This document shows positions 17,721-26,469 of a stretch of 64,000 bases of DNA, piece by piece (the first letter of the stretch is position 1; each line of letters opens with the position of its first letter). A program made the translations under genes and the position numbers. The DNA lies in contig CAIQDI010000006.1 of NCBI GenBank assembly GCA_903870545.1, positions 124,001-188,000 on the forward strand, given 5' to 3'. The notes below the pieces were generated by a model. It ran no database searches. It saw only the letters and a program-made list of their open reading frames with translations, and was not told where the DNA came from. The stretch comes from an uncultured Pseudomonadota bacterium. Its GTDB lineage: Bacteria; Pseudomonadota; Gammaproteobacteria; Methylococcales; Methylomonadaceae.

Positions 17721-20399
17721 TTAGAAAGTAGAACGTAAAACTAAGCCAACGTAACGACGCGCTCCAATGCCGTCATAACCGACCGCTCCCGTGTTACTAA
17801 AATTGTTAATGCTGGTTGTGTAATGGGTATCAAAAACGTTGGTCGTAATCAAATTGACTTCGTATTTATTTTTCTGACCTGTGAAGAGACCAATACCTAA
17901 ATCAGTCACTTGGTAAGCATCTTGTTTGCCCCACGATGATAATTGCGCCTCGAGATTTTGCGCGGAACGCACAACGGTGTTTGCCCACGCATGACCAGTC
18001 AAACCACCAAATCCCATAGGTTTATGCAAATCAACCCCAAAAATTCCTGTTAATTCAGGCGCACCGACAACTTGTTTGCCTGTGTTATCACAAACTTTTG
18101 CAATATCTGAGGTGATTTCTGTTGGGCAAGTCGCCGTATGCCAATCGGTATATGTCGCATGATTGAACGCGCCACCCGCATTAAAGGTTAAATAAGAGGT
18201 TGGATAATAGGCAGAATCGACTTCAAGACCCATTGCGGTGATTTCAGGAATGTTACCTAATTGAGAGCGATAACCTGTTGATGTAGTTGGATCAACAACA
18301 CTGGTGGTTGCTTGATAATCGGTGACGGTCGTGTGGTAAAGATTCACGTTTAACATGACTTTTTTATTTAAGAACAAACTTTTTGCGCCTAATTCAAAGT
18401 CGAGTGATTTTTCGGGTTTAACGTTAATCGTTGAGCCATCAGAACTGTTGAACTGAATGGAACCTGATTTTTGACCGCCAGCGGCTGAGGTATAAACCAT
18501 CAGATTATCATTGATTTTGTAGCTAGGATTTGCGAGCCATGACGTTGAAAATGCGTCAAGACTATCCGCTTCTTTGTAAGCGTAACTATTTTTTAATTGC
18601 CCGCTACGAATTGCATCAGCATTTTTATCACCGGTTGCTTTCAATTCTGAACCATCGTAATAATTTGCTGATTTTGCTGTTGCGGCGGTTTTGCTTTCAA
18701 ATGTTTCGCGCACGCCTAATGTCAACGTTGCTTTATCAGTGAGGTGGATATTTGCTTGATCGAAAAGAGCATAGCTGTCGGTTGCGGGCGAGGTCAATGT
18801 GGTTGAATAGACATTATTTAGCGATGACGTTAATAAACTGCGGCTCGCTGCCGTATTTAACGCCGCATATTGCTTGTTACTCGCATAAAATGCACCCGCA
18901 TCTTGTCCGTACAAAGTACGAGATAATGAATCCGTTTCGGTGTGCATAAAGAATGCTCCCGTTTGATTGTCTAACCATTTTGTTGGCGACCACGCATAAC
19001 GTAATTCTTCAGAATACTGCGACGTATCAACAAGCGTACCGCCTCTGTTGATGTCGAATTTTGTTTCATCACTGTCATTTTTTGCATCAAAATGTAATTG
19101 GCGATAAGCGGTAATGGACGTTAATGTTCCAGGGCCGACATCCCAATCTAATTTGCCTGAAATTCCTCCATTTTTAGTAATCAGCGGTTGCGCTTGCCCT
19201 AAATCATCTTGATTCCAGGATTGCGCCCCAATAATCGGTTTGTAACCACCAAAAGAATCGCGTTGCAGTCGTGAAGAAAAAGTGAGTCCGTCGTTTGCCG
19301 TTCTTGATACACCGTTTGCAAAATTTGCTGGATCATACATAGCAGGTTTTACGTTACTACTTTCCCGTCCTTCGGCATAATCGGTTGTCACTCTGAACTT
19401 TATGTTGTCTGTCGGTGTGAATAAAAATTGTAATTTTCCACCATAACGATTTCGTTCGTTAATTGTGCCGCCAACTGGATTGATATTATGAATATCACCA
19501 TCCTGTTTATTGATGAACATCGACCCACGAAAAGCGAGTAAATTATCCACAATGGCATTGCTGTAGGACGATTTGATTTTGAACGCACCAGGTAATATGC
19601 CAGTTTGTTGATTACCGCCAACTTCGCCTTCAATCGTGCCTTGCTGTGTAAAACTCGGAGCTTTGCTGACATAGTTAAGCACACCGATGGTGGTATTTTT
19701 CCCCATCAACGTACCTTGAGGGCCACGCAATACTTCCACACGATCTAAGTCCGTAAAATCTTGATAAGTCATGCCGACGTGACTCATGAAAACGTCATCA
19801 ATCATGACACCCACAGCCGCTTCCATGCTGTCGTTTCCGCTTGATTTACCAATGCCGCGCAACGAAACACCTGTTCGACGGGCGTTTGGCGTGGTTGCGG
19901 TTAAACCAGGAGCGCGTCTGGTTAAATCTTGAATATCTACGGTTCTATCACGCTCCATATTTTTTCCACCAATAACACTAATTGGAATAGGAACGTCTTG
20001 TAATTTTTCTTCACGACGACGCGAAGTCACCACGACTTCGGATAAGTTTTTTGCTTCTACTTCAGGAGCTTTGGTTTCAATGGCTGCCGCCACATTGTTG
20101 CTTTCTATTGGGATTGTTGTCGCGGCATCCGCTGGTGAATTTTCACTTACAGGCTTATTTTTCAGTTTCTTTTCAGCTTCGACTAATTTTTGTTTTAACT
20201 CAGCAACTTCAGCGGCGGGATCTTGATAAGCCTCTTCAGCAGCAACGCTATAACCCGAACCCAATAAGCAAGCTCCCACGACAATCAGCGCACTACTGCT
20301 TTTTTTACCTAAAATATGCAAGATCTCAGTGGAGAGTGACCGTGTATTTTTTACATTGTTTATTATCGACAACGGCTTTTTTATTCCATTGATACTCAT
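17721..20399 (-). CDS. TonB-dependent outer-membrane receptor
   Basis: The protein has an extended N-terminus with a signal peptide (near GYSVAAEEA), a short coiled coil (AEVAELKQKLVEAEKK), a TonB box (SEVVVTSRRREEKLQDVP), a plug at about 125-235 with IDDVFMSHVG and VEVLRGPQGTLMGKN, and a 22-strand-type barrel ending in a terminal Phe. It belongs with the large receptors that follow the RGIGKSS/RGPQGTLxGKNTTxGxxN pattern, many of them annotated for siderophores or complex organic ligands. The ligand is unknown. A sigma-54-like promoter lies 39-54 bases upstream of the start. The PAP2 gene is downstream in the same transcript. Confidence 0.93.
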   Translation of the reverse strand: MSINGIKKPLSIINNVKNTRSLSTEILHILGKKSSSALIVVGACLLGSGYSVAAEEAYQDPAAEVAELKQKLVEAEKKLKNKPVSENSPADAATTIPIESNNVAAAIETKAPEVEAKNLSEVVVTSRRREEKLQDVPIPISVIGGKNMERDRTVDIQDLTRRAPGLTATTPNARRTGVSLRGIGKSSGNDSMEAAVGVMIDDVFMSHVGMTYQDFTDLDRVEVLRGPQGTLMGKNTTIGVLNYVSKAPSFTQQGTIEGEVGGNQQTGILPGAFKIKSSYSNAIVDNLLAFRGSMFINKQDGDIHNINPVGGTINERNRYGGKLQFLFTPTDNIKFRVTTDYAEGRESSNVKPAMYDPANFANGVSRTANDGLTFSSRLQRDSFGGYKPIIGAQSWNQDDLGQAQPLITKNGGISGKLDWDVGPGTLTSITAYRQLHFDAKNDSDETKFDINRGGTLVDTSQYSEELRYAWSPTKWLDNQTGAFFMHTETDSLSRTLYGQDAGAFYASNKQYAALNTAASRSLLTSSLNNVYSTTLTSPATDSYALFDQANIHLTDKATLTLGVRETFESKTAATAKSANYYDGSELKATGDKNADAIRSGQLKNSYAYKEADSLDAFSTSWLANPSYKINDNLMVYTSAAGGQKSGSIQFNSSDGSTINVKPEKSLDFELGAKSLFLNKKVMLNVNLYHTTVTDYQATTSVVDPTTSTGYRSQLGNIPEITAMGLEVDSAYYPTSYLTFNAGGAFNHATYTDWHTATCPTEITSDIAKVCDNTGKQVVGAPELTGIFGVDLHKPMGFGGLTGHAWANTVVRSAQNLEAQLSSWGKQDAYQVTDLGIGLFTGQKNKYEVNLITTNVFDTHYTTSINNFSNTGAVGYDGIGARRYVGLVLRSTF

Positions 20400-20437
20400 T
20401 CAATTTCCTCTTTTTAGAATTAAAGTTAACTAACTTT

Positions 20438-20453
20438 TGCAGGTTCTATACCA
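20438..20453 (-). promoter_or_regulatory. Sigma-54-type promoter of the TonB receptor gene
   Basis: On the minus strand TGGTATAGAACCTGCA has GG and GC separated by ten bases, as required at -24/-12, and ends in TGCA. The fourth base is T instead of C. It lies about 40 bases before the receptor ATG. Confidence 0.6.
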
Positions 20454-20630
20454 GATAAATTTTTGTGAGGAAAACAAGAATAAAAAATTGATAATAGATT
20501 GTTTTTAAAGTAAATAAAAATAGAAAAAATTTTTATAATTCTATTTTCAGACTAAAAATAACAATCTGTTGTTTGTGGAGAACCACTTTAAAGGTGATTC
20601 TGTTTAAGAGGTGTTTTTATATCAACAGTT

Positions 20631-20669
20631 GAAAAAAAGGGCTTGTAAACGAATTTATCAAGCCCCTTT
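20631..20669 (-). terminator. Rho-independent terminator after cytochrome c'
   Basis: GGGCTTG and CAAGCCC form the stem (20639-20645 with 20659-20665) and seven T follow on the minus strand. It closes the dienelactone hydrolase-cytochrome b-cytochrome c' transcript. Confidence 0.8.
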
Positions 20670-20690
20670 CATATTTGATTGCGTGGTTTT

Positions 20691-21152
20691 TTATTCTCGA
20701 ATACGCGCTAAATCATGGCAACTTTTACACGCCGCTCCGACTTTTCCAAATTGATTTTTTATCTCTGCAACATCACCGGTTGCCGCTACTTTTTGTAATT
20801 CATTAGCTTCTTTGATGAACGTTGCATCAATTTCATTTACTTCAGCTTGTTTTTGAAAATACTCAGGCTTCAAATGAGAGGCTCTCCAGCCTGTGCCTTG
20901 GTCTGTCCCGACACCATATAATTCGTTTAAACCTGAATTTGCCACGGCGGCAATCGCATTCGCGGCGGCAATGACTTGTTCTTTGTTATAGGTTTCAGGA
21001 TGGTCAGCCACTTGCGCTTTAATTTTCCCCGTGTTCCAACCTAAAAATTCATACGCTGATTGACGAAATTTAATTTGTTTTTCAACGGTTTCAGAAAATG
21101 CTGTGGTTGCAACCGTAGCAAGTATGAAACTGAGTAAAAGTTTTGTTTTCAT
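20691..21152 (-). CDS. Secreted class II cytochrome c (cytochrome c' family)
   Basis: A 153-residue protein with a signal peptide (LATVATTAFSE) and a single heme site CKSCH close to the C-terminus, the layout of four-helix cytochromes c'. The conserved N-terminal IKFRQSAYEFLGWNTGKI is also typical. These bind CO or NO or carry electrons. I chose the ATG at 21152, with GAGG about nine bases upstream. The longer frame from 21194 would add an odd basic leader and run into the upstream gene. It follows the frameshifted cytochrome b gene, a usual partner. Confidence 0.9.
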   Translation of the reverse strand: MKTKLLLSFILATVATTAFSETVEKQIKFRQSAYEFLGWNTGKIKAQVADHPETYNKEQVIAAANAIAAVANSGLNELYGVGTDQGTGWRASHLKPEYFQKQAEVNEIDATFIKEANELQKVAATGDVAEIKNQFGKVGAACKSCHDLARIRE

Positions 21153-21186
21153 TATTTTTAACCTCGATGATTTAAAAAGTGTGTGA

Positions 21187-21838
21187 TTAACCAATATGCC
21201 AAACGCCCCAAACGATTAACGTTGCGGCAAGTAGCGTAAAAATAAAATGTGATGTTTTGACGGGAACGGTTGAAGAGAATGTGAAATTATCAGGCAGTTG
21301 TTTTTTGCCAGTCAGCATGGGTAAAACGAGATTTGTTTTTTTAACGACTTGATAAAAAAATAAGCGCGGCAAGATGCGAAACAACCAAGCCAAGCAACAC
21401 GTCAAAAGCCAAACTGTGCCAATTACTTAATTTGTCGCTCAGTTCTTTTGAAATAAGGTGAAACCATGCGCCTTCAAAAGCAATATCATCATTGGCGAAT
21501 AAACCTGTTATGACTAAAAACAAAAGTGTCATCAACAACGCAATCACCGCTAATGCACCGGCTGGATTATGTCCAACGCCTTGCCAATCGCCGTTGAAAT
21601 AAGCGGTCAATTTAGAAAAATTAGGCATGAAATTGATAAAACGGGCGTGCGTTGTGCCAACAAATCCCCAAATGAATCGAAACACCAATAACGCCAAAAT
21701 AAAACCGCCTAAACGGTCATGCCAATCGGTGAGATTACCGCCTAATTTTCCTGTGACATAAGCTCCAATCACAGCCAAAACAAGCAACCAATGAAACAAG
21801 CGCAAAGGTAAATCCCAAACAGTGATAGTTGTTTTCAT
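21187..21838 (-). pseudogene. Cytochrome b561-type membrane protein, frameshifted at an A7 tract
   Basis: The frame from 21838 encodes WDLPLRLFHWLLV, DWHDRLGGFILALLVFRFIWGF and SDKLSNWHSLAFDVLLG, with several membrane helices and paired His, as in Ni/Fe-hydrogenase-like b-type cytochromes. It stops early at 21341. The expected ending (FFYQVVKKTNLVLPMLTG and a final helix) continues in another frame down to 21187. The two frames join if one base is added to the A7 run at 21354-21360 on the plus strand. The gene is either truly broken, phase-variable, or carries an assembly error. It should pass electrons from quinol to the cytochrome c' next door. Confidence 0.85.
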
Positions 21839-21851
21839 AGCGTTTTAATCA

Positions 21852-22745
21852 TTAACCATCACGCAAATAAACATTAAAGAAACTAATCGTTCTATCCCAC
21901 GCCAATTTTGCTGTCGCGGCATCGTAACGTGGCGTGGTGTCATTATTGAAACCATGTTGCACCGCAGGATAAACGTGGGCTTCATAATTCACATTTGCCG
22001 CTTTTAAAGCCGTTTCATACGCAGACCAACCCGCATTGATACGCTCATCCGCGCCTGCATAATGCAACAATAACGGAGCTTTAATTTTTGCCGCTTCTTC
22101 GGCGGTAGGTTGATTCCCATAAAAGGCGACCGCCGCACCTAAATCTGGAATTTTTGTTGCCAGAAAATTCACAATACCACCACCGTAGCAAAACCCAACC
22201 GCTCCGACTTTGCCATTACTGTGCGGTAATTTTTTCAAAATGTGTGCGGCAGTTAAAAAATCGGCTTTGGTTTTATCTTGGTCTAAATTTTTGAATAGTT
22301 CGCGGGCTTTGTCTTCATCGTTCGGATAACCGCCAACAGGAAATAACGCATCCGGTGCAAACGCAATGAAATTATCCAATGCAATCCGTCGCGCAATGTC
22401 TTCGATGTGTGGATTCAAACCCCGATTTTCATGAATAACCAAAACGGTTGGCAATTTACCTTTGAATTGCGCGGGCTGAACTAAATAACCGCGAATTTTA
22501 CCGTTACCTTGCGGTGATGGATATTCAACATATTCCGCTTTAAGGCGCGGGTCATTTCCTAAAATTTGTTGTGCTTCGGCAAATTTTGGACTTAATGCTT
22601 CTAGCACGCCTTCTGCCGTTAAACCCAATAGCGCGTATTTAGCGATTGAGGATAAAAAATCCCGTCGTGAAATATCGCCATGAACGTATTTATCAAATAC
22701 TTTGAGTGTTTCGGGATGAAAATCATCTGTGGTTTTTCGTGTCAT
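21852..22745 (-). CDS. Tat-exported dienelactone hydrolase family protein
   Basis: The N-terminus carries a twin-arginine motif (SRRDFLSSIAKYA) followed by a hydrophobic stretch, so export in a folded state is likely. The alpha/beta hydrolase core shows the nucleophile Cys in GAVGFCYGGG, the Asp in YAGADERINAG and the His in VQHGFNND, the Cys-Asp-His triad of dienelactone hydrolase. The natural substrate is unknown; exported members are not tied to chlorocatechol degradation. It is 14 bases upstream of the cytochrome b gene. Its own promoter must lie in the 90 bases after the SMP-30 terminator or the transcript reads through. Confidence 0.88.
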   Translation of the reverse strand: MTRKTTDDFHPETLKVFDKYVHGDISRRDFLSSIAKYALLGLTAEGVLEALSPKFAEAQQILGNDPRLKAEYVEYPSPQGNGKIRGYLVQPAQFKGKLPTVLVIHENRGLNPHIEDIARRIALDNFIAFAPDALFPVGGYPNDEDKARELFKNLDQDKTKADFLTAAHILKKLPHSNGKVGAVGFCYGGGIVNFLATKIPDLGAAVAFYGNQPTAEEAAKIKAPLLLHYAGADERINAGWSAYETALKAANVNYEAHVYPAVQHGFNNDTTPRYDAATAKLAWDRTISFFNVYLRDG

Positions 22746-22769
22746 TAAAAATCTCCAAATTTATGAGTA

Positions 22770-22814
22770 AACAAAACAAACCCCACAATCACAACGCCGT
22801 GTGTTTGTGGGGTT
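22770..22814 (-). terminator. Rho-independent terminator after the SMP-30 gene
   Basis: AACCCCACAA (22779-22788) and TTGTGGGGTT (22805-22814) form a perfect ten-base-pair stem, followed on the minus strand by TGTTTTGTTT. Confidence 0.75.
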
Positions 22815-22834
22815 ATTTGTAATCGAATCAAAAT

Positions 22835-23803
22835 TTATTTGGCTCGACCCGCGTAGCCTGCTGTTTTAAGTGCCACTTTGTAAGCATCACCACGCCCGAC
22901 AACATAAAGTGTTTTTTTGTCTTTGCCTGCGAAGGCTAAATTTTGCGGTTTTTTAGGAATCGGAATTACACCGAGTTCTTTGCCAGCATCGTCAAACACC
23001 TCAACCCCCGCGCTAGATGCCACATAAAGCCGTCCTTTTTCGTCAACGGCTAATCCGTCTGCGCCACTAGACCAAATAGCATCTGTTTGACTCCAACCTT
23101 TCAGTTTTGCGAAGTCTTTTTTGTGACTGATTGAACCATCGTCAGCGATTTTGTAAGACAAAATATATTCGCCAGCGGTATTTGCCACAAATAACGTTTT
23201 TTCATCGATACTTAACTGCACGCCATTTGGACGTTCCAAATCACTCACAATACGTTTTAATTCCCCTTTTGGCGTAATGTAAAAAACGCCTGCCGTTGAA
23301 GGCGGTGGATTTGGATTTTCTGGAGTGGCGCGGGTGCCAATATCGGTGAAATAAATCCCGCCGTTTTTAGCCAATACTAAATCATTAAGGCGTTGAAACG
23401 GTGCGCCCTCAAAGTTTTCAGCCAAGACTTTTTCTTTGCCTTGCGGATAAATAATGCCGACTTTTGCGGGTGCCGCTTGTTGAACGGCGTACAAATCGCC
23501 ATTTTTCGCAAACGCTAACCCATTTGCACCGCCTGTATTTTCTAAAAAGGTAGAAGTGGTATTGTCGGGTGCAATGCGTGTAATCCGATTGACTTTGGTT
23601 TCAGTAAAAATGGCACTGCCATCCGGCAACGCGATTGGACCTTCTGTTCCTTCAAAACCGTCTTTAATAAATTCAACTTTTGTTCCCGCATCAACAACGC
23701 CCGCAATTTTTGGCGTGACCGCATCTTCTGCATGAACGGTGGAAAACATGCCTAACGCAATAGCGAAAGGAACCATTTTTTTCTGAAAAGCGTTTAATGA
23801 CAT
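22835..23803 (-). CDS. Secreted SMP-30/gluconolactonase-like beta-propeller protein
   Basis: A signal peptide (GMFSTVHAED) precedes a six-bladed propeller with repeated motifs such as GGANGLAFAKNGDLYAVQ, RLNDLVLAKNGGIYFTDIG, RPNGVQLSIDEKTLFVAN and ADGLAVDEKGRLYVASS. The metal-binding Glu, Asn and Asp of the SMP-30 family fall in EGPIALPDG, LNDLV and DGLAV. Family members hydrolyse lactones or phosphotriesters; the substrate here cannot be told. It begins 14 bases after exbD, so this exported enzyme is made with the TonB energy system. Confidence 0.9.
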   Translation of the reverse strand: MSLNAFQKKMVPFAIALGMFSTVHAEDAVTPKIAGVVDAGTKVEFIKDGFEGTEGPIALPDGSAIFTETKVNRITRIAPDNTTSTFLENTGGANGLAFAKNGDLYAVQQAAPAKVGIIYPQGKEKVLAENFEGAPFQRLNDLVLAKNGGIYFTDIGTRATPENPNPPPSTAGVFYITPKGELKRIVSDLERPNGVQLSIDEKTLFVANTAGEYILSYKIADDGSISHKKDFAKLKGWSQTDAIWSSGADGLAVDEKGRLYVASSAGVEVFDDAGKELGVIPIPKKPQNLAFAGKDKKTLYVVGRGDAYKVALKTAGYAGRAK

Positions 23804-23817
23804 GGAGTTCTCCGTTT

Positions 23818-24225
23818 TTAATTTGAAAGAGTTAAAACTGATAATTTGGTTACGCCCGCCCGTTCAATCGATGACATCACTTTTGCGACCGTTCCATATT
23901 GAACCCCATCATCCGCATTGAGATTTAATGCCAATTCAGGGTCGGCGGCTTTACGACTTTTTAATTCGCTTTCGATGGTCTCAATGGCAATTTCTTTTTT
24001 ATCGATAAAAATTTTACCTTGAGCATCCACGCTTAAATAAACCGCTTCTTTTTCTTCAGGTGGCGCAGTTTCTTCGGTTTTGGGTAAATTGACGTGAACG
24101 GCATTCGTCAATAATGGGGCGGTTACGATAAATACCACGAGCAACACCAACATTACGTCTACAAGTGGCGTAACGTTGATTTCGCCCATGATGTCATCGC
24201 CATCATCTTTGGTATTAAAAGCCAT
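23818..24225 (-). CDS. exbD: Biopolymer transport protein ExbD
   Basis: ExbD couples the proton gradient to TonB together with ExbB. The 135-residue protein has a short cytoplasmic N-terminus, one membrane helix containing the essential Asp in EINVTPLVDVMLVLLVVF, and a small periplasmic domain with the usual KRAADPELALNLNAD-type segment. Its start codon shares a base with the stop codon of exbB (TAATG), so it is translationally coupled. Confidence 0.95.
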   Translation of the reverse strand: MAFNTKDDGDDIMGEINVTPLVDVMLVLLVVFIVTAPLLTNAVHVNLPKTEETAPPEEKEAVYLSVDAQGKIFIDKKEIAIETIESELKSRKAADPELALNLNADDGVQYGTVAKVMSSIERAGVTKLSVLTLSN

Positions 24226-24977
24226 TAGGCGTGCGCCTCTGCCGCGAGTAATTCTTCGTCAGAATTAAATTTCTGTTTTTTAACAATGTTAAGTGCAGTG
24301 ATGCTTGCTTGTTTGCCTTGACGTTCGATGAGGAAAGAACTTTTCAATGCTAAATGAATAAAATCAATGGCGAAATCATCTAAGAAAGCCCAGACCACTT
24401 TGTTGCGACGAATAAAGAAGTTGTAGCCAACCACCGCTGGGACGGAGACGGCGATACCAACGGCTGTTGCAATCAAGGCTTCACCAATCGGTCCCGCGAC
24501 AACATCTAAACTTGCTGAACCGCTTTTGCTGATGCTGGTTAATGCGCCCATAATTCCCCAAACTGTGCCGAACAAGCCTACAAACGGTGAAATACTGCCG
24601 ACCGTTGCAAGAATCGCTAATCCACTTTCTAATGCTCCTTTTTCTTTTTGCATTTGTTGACGCAAACGGCGTTCTAAAAGTTCTTGGCGGTCGCCGGTAT
24701 GTTCCAAATCGTGAGTCGTTGTTCCGCCGTCCGCTTCAATCAACGTGGTAAATCCAACACCGGCAACACGCGCCGCTGGTCCATTTGTTTCTTCAAGACA
24801 TGAAGCTGCTAAGATATTTGAGGCTCCCCAAAATTGTTGACCAAAAACACGATTGTGATGGGAAATGCGTATGTGTTGGATGCCTTTGATTAAAATCAAA
24901 GCCCATGTCACAACAGATGCGCCGATTAAAATGGAAAGTGTGCCATTAACGATGGCACTGGTTGCAATGTCAGACAT
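24225..24977 (-). CDS. exbB: Biopolymer transport protein ExbB
   Basis: ExbB is the MotA/TolQ/ExbB-type proton channel scaffold with three membrane helices. Typical segments are SGLAILATVGSISPFVGLFG, WGIMGALTSI and AVGIAVSVPAVVGYNFF. I chose the ATG at 24977 (250 residues), which has GAGG upstream and removes an implausible 28-residue leader that would overlap tonB. It begins 11 bases after tonB and overlaps exbD by one base. Confidence 0.95.
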   Translation of the reverse strand: MSDIATSAIVNGTLSILIGASVVTWALILIKGIQHIRISHHNRVFGQQFWGASNILAASCLEETNGPAARVAGVGFTTLIEADGGTTTHDLEHTGDRQELLERRLRQQMQKEKGALESGLAILATVGSISPFVGLFGTVWGIMGALTSISKSGSASLDVVAGPIGEALIATAVGIAVSVPAVVGYNFFIRRNKVVWAFLDDFAIDFIHLALKSSFLIERQGKQASITALNIVKKQKFNSDEELLAAEAHA

Positions 24978-24987
24978 TAGAATAACC

Positions 24988-25839
24988 TCAAGATAAATTA
25001 AAAGTAATTGGAACTGTGACCCAACCTGCGACTGGCGTATCGCCACGCATCGCAGGGACAAAAGACCATTTGTGAACTGTTTTCACTGCTGCATCATCTA
25101 AAACTTTTTGACCGCTACTTTTACTGACTGTAATCGTGTCTGGTTTGCCGTCAGGTTGAACGTGAACTTTCATCAGCACTTTGCCTTCCCAGCCGTTATC
25201 CATCGCAATATCAGGATATTCAGGTTCGGGATTATTTAAGTAATCCGCGCCTGCTGTTGGCGCAGTTACTTTTTCAGAAACAACAGGAGCTGGCGGCGGT
25301 GCAGCTGGAGCAGCGGGTGCAGGTGTTGTTGAAACAGGCACTGTCGATTGGATAACAGGTGTCGGTTCAAATGTCGGAATGGGTTCCGCTACTCGTTCAA
25401 CCGATTTAGTCGCTTGGGGTTTTAAAGGCACCGCGTTATGGGCAACAGGTTTAGGTGCAGCCGCTTTGGGCGGTGGTGCTTTTTTAGGTATTGTCGGTTG
25501 TTTAACTTGCGCGACAGGAGGTGGCGGCGGTGGGGGAATAACAATGGGTTTAGGCTTTGGTTTTGTAAATGAAATTTCAACTTTAGAAGGTTGTTTCGCA
25601 GGCGTAATAATTTTTTGTTCCAATGATGAACTGTCAAAATGACTAACCACCGTCGTGTGTACAAAAATGGAAAGTACACCTAATAACAAATAATCGGCAA
25701 GTTTGTGGTCACGATTTTCGTTGTCGTATTTAAAACTTCTTATTGTGGCAGCAACAGACGCGGAACTACTCGGTTTGATTTCTGCTGTTGATTTAAACTG
25801 CCAGTCAGTTCTATTCAATGTTACTGATGGACTGCTCAT
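24988..25839 (-). CDS. tonB: Energy transducer TonB
   Basis: TonB spans the periplasm and energises outer-membrane receptors. The protein has a 45-residue cytoplasmic N-terminus, one membrane helix (YLLLGVLSIFVHTTVVSHF), a long Pro/Lys/Ala-rich spacer, and a C-terminal TonB domain with YPDIAMDNGWEGKVLMKVHV and the closing WVTVPITFNL. It is the first gene of the tonB-exbB-exbD-SMP-30 transcript. A sigma-54-like promoter lies 61-76 bases upstream. The nearby TonB receptor is the likely client. Confidence 0.95.
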   Translation of the reverse strand: MSSPSVTLNRTDWQFKSTAEIKPSSSASVAATIRSFKYDNENRDHKLADYLLLGVLSIFVHTTVVSHFDSSSLEQKIITPAKQPSKVEISFTKPKPKPIVIPPPPPPPVAQVKQPTIPKKAPPPKAAAPKPVAHNAVPLKPQATKSVERVAEPIPTFEPTPVIQSTVPVSTTPAPAAPAAPPPAPVVSEKVTAPTAGADYLNNPEPEYPDIAMDNGWEGKVLMKVHVQPDGKPDTITVSKSSGQKVLDDAAVKTVHKWSFVPAMRGDTPVAGWVTVPITFNLS

Positions 25840-25899
25840 GATTTATTCCCCTAATTTATAAAACAATCACAAAATTGTTCGTGCTATGACTTACGTCAT

Positions 25900-25915
25900 T
25901 GCACCCAACATGCCA
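25900..25915 (-). promoter_or_regulatory. Sigma-54-type promoter of the tonB operon
   Basis: Minus-strand TGGCATGTTGGGTGCA matches the -24 TGGCAYR element fully and the -12 element as GTGCA, with GG and GC ten bases apart. It lies about 60 bases before the tonB start. Confidence 0.7.
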
Positions 25916-26280
25916 TGATTGAATAAAAGTATTGAAATATCAGAAGTAGAACTTTTTTAGTTTATAACCGATTGATTAAAATAATTATTTTTATTTTATA
26001 TTTGAGATTGTTCGATTGAATAAAGCGGCAAAGTGCATCATTTAAAAATTGGAAGATGTTTATGTAACATCAACTTTCAAAAAATTTGTTTATTAAGTGT
26101 TTAATTATCAACACTTCTATTTTTAGATAACAATAACGACCTGTTCTGATTTCCATAAAAACCTTAATGAACCAAATTAAAAAATGCTAGCATAGCAGCC
26201 ATCGTGAAACCGATAATTATGCCCGCGTGTTTTGAATCGCGTTAAAATTGCTGTTGATTAAGAAGCAATACTCCGACAGT

Positions 26281-26302
26281 TACTGTGTTTTTTTAAACAG
26301 TA
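26281..26302. promoter_or_regulatory. Inverted repeat upstream of the mdtA promoter
   Basis: TACTGTGTTT and AAACAGTA form a near-perfect inverted repeat about 50 bases upstream of the mdtA -24/-12 element. The distance suits a site for a sigma-54 activator, but no other copy was found to support this. Confidence 0.3.
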
Positions 26303-26350
26303 GTCATTTGTCAGAAAATAAAAATCAAATTAAAACAATAAGTTATTTTC

Positions 26351-26366
26351 AGGCATAGTATTTGCT
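26351..26366 (+). promoter_or_regulatory. Sigma-54-type promoter of mdtAB
   Basis: AGGCATAGTATTTGCT has GG and GC ten bases apart, GGCATA at -24 and TTTGCT at -12. It ends about 100 bases before the mdtA ATG. The sigma-54 activator gene at 40751-41809 adjoins the other half of this efflux system. Confidence 0.6.
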
Positions 26367-26469
26367 GTTTAACTCAATATAAGCCTTACAATGTATTTTC
26401 AAAGTTCAAGCTATTAAACTTTTTAAACGCGCGTTTTTAGGCAACCAAATTTTTAATCCTAACCATCGA

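Larger units (their letters stand above)
25840..26469. other. Divergent intergenic region between tonB and mdtA
   Basis: This 630-base AT-rich stretch holds no convincing gene. It contains two sigma-54-like promoters pointing outward, one for tonB (25900-25915) and one for mdtA (26351-26366). Two imperfect inverted repeats lie between them: ATTGCT...AGCAAT near 26248-26270 and TACTGTGTTT...AAACAGTA at 26281-26302. These could be activator sites. I saw no convincing Fur box. Confidence 0.6.

Noticed and set aside
21153-21194. Longer start for cytochrome c' at 21194
   Set aside because: It would add a 14-residue basic leader before the signal peptide and reach into the upstream gene. The ATG at 21152 has a good ribosome site.
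21341-21405. Programmed frameshifting in the cytochrome b gene
   Set aside because: An A7/T7 run could slip, but no stimulatory structure or known precedent for this family was seen. Error or mutation is simpler, so I list it only as a possibility.
24978-25061. Longer start for exbB at 25061
   Set aside because: It overlaps the end of tonB by 74 bases and has no family counterpart. The ATG at 24977 has GAGG upstream.
25840-26000. Fur box in front of tonB
   Set aside because: Only generic AT-rich sequence is present; no convincing GATAAT-type repeats were found.
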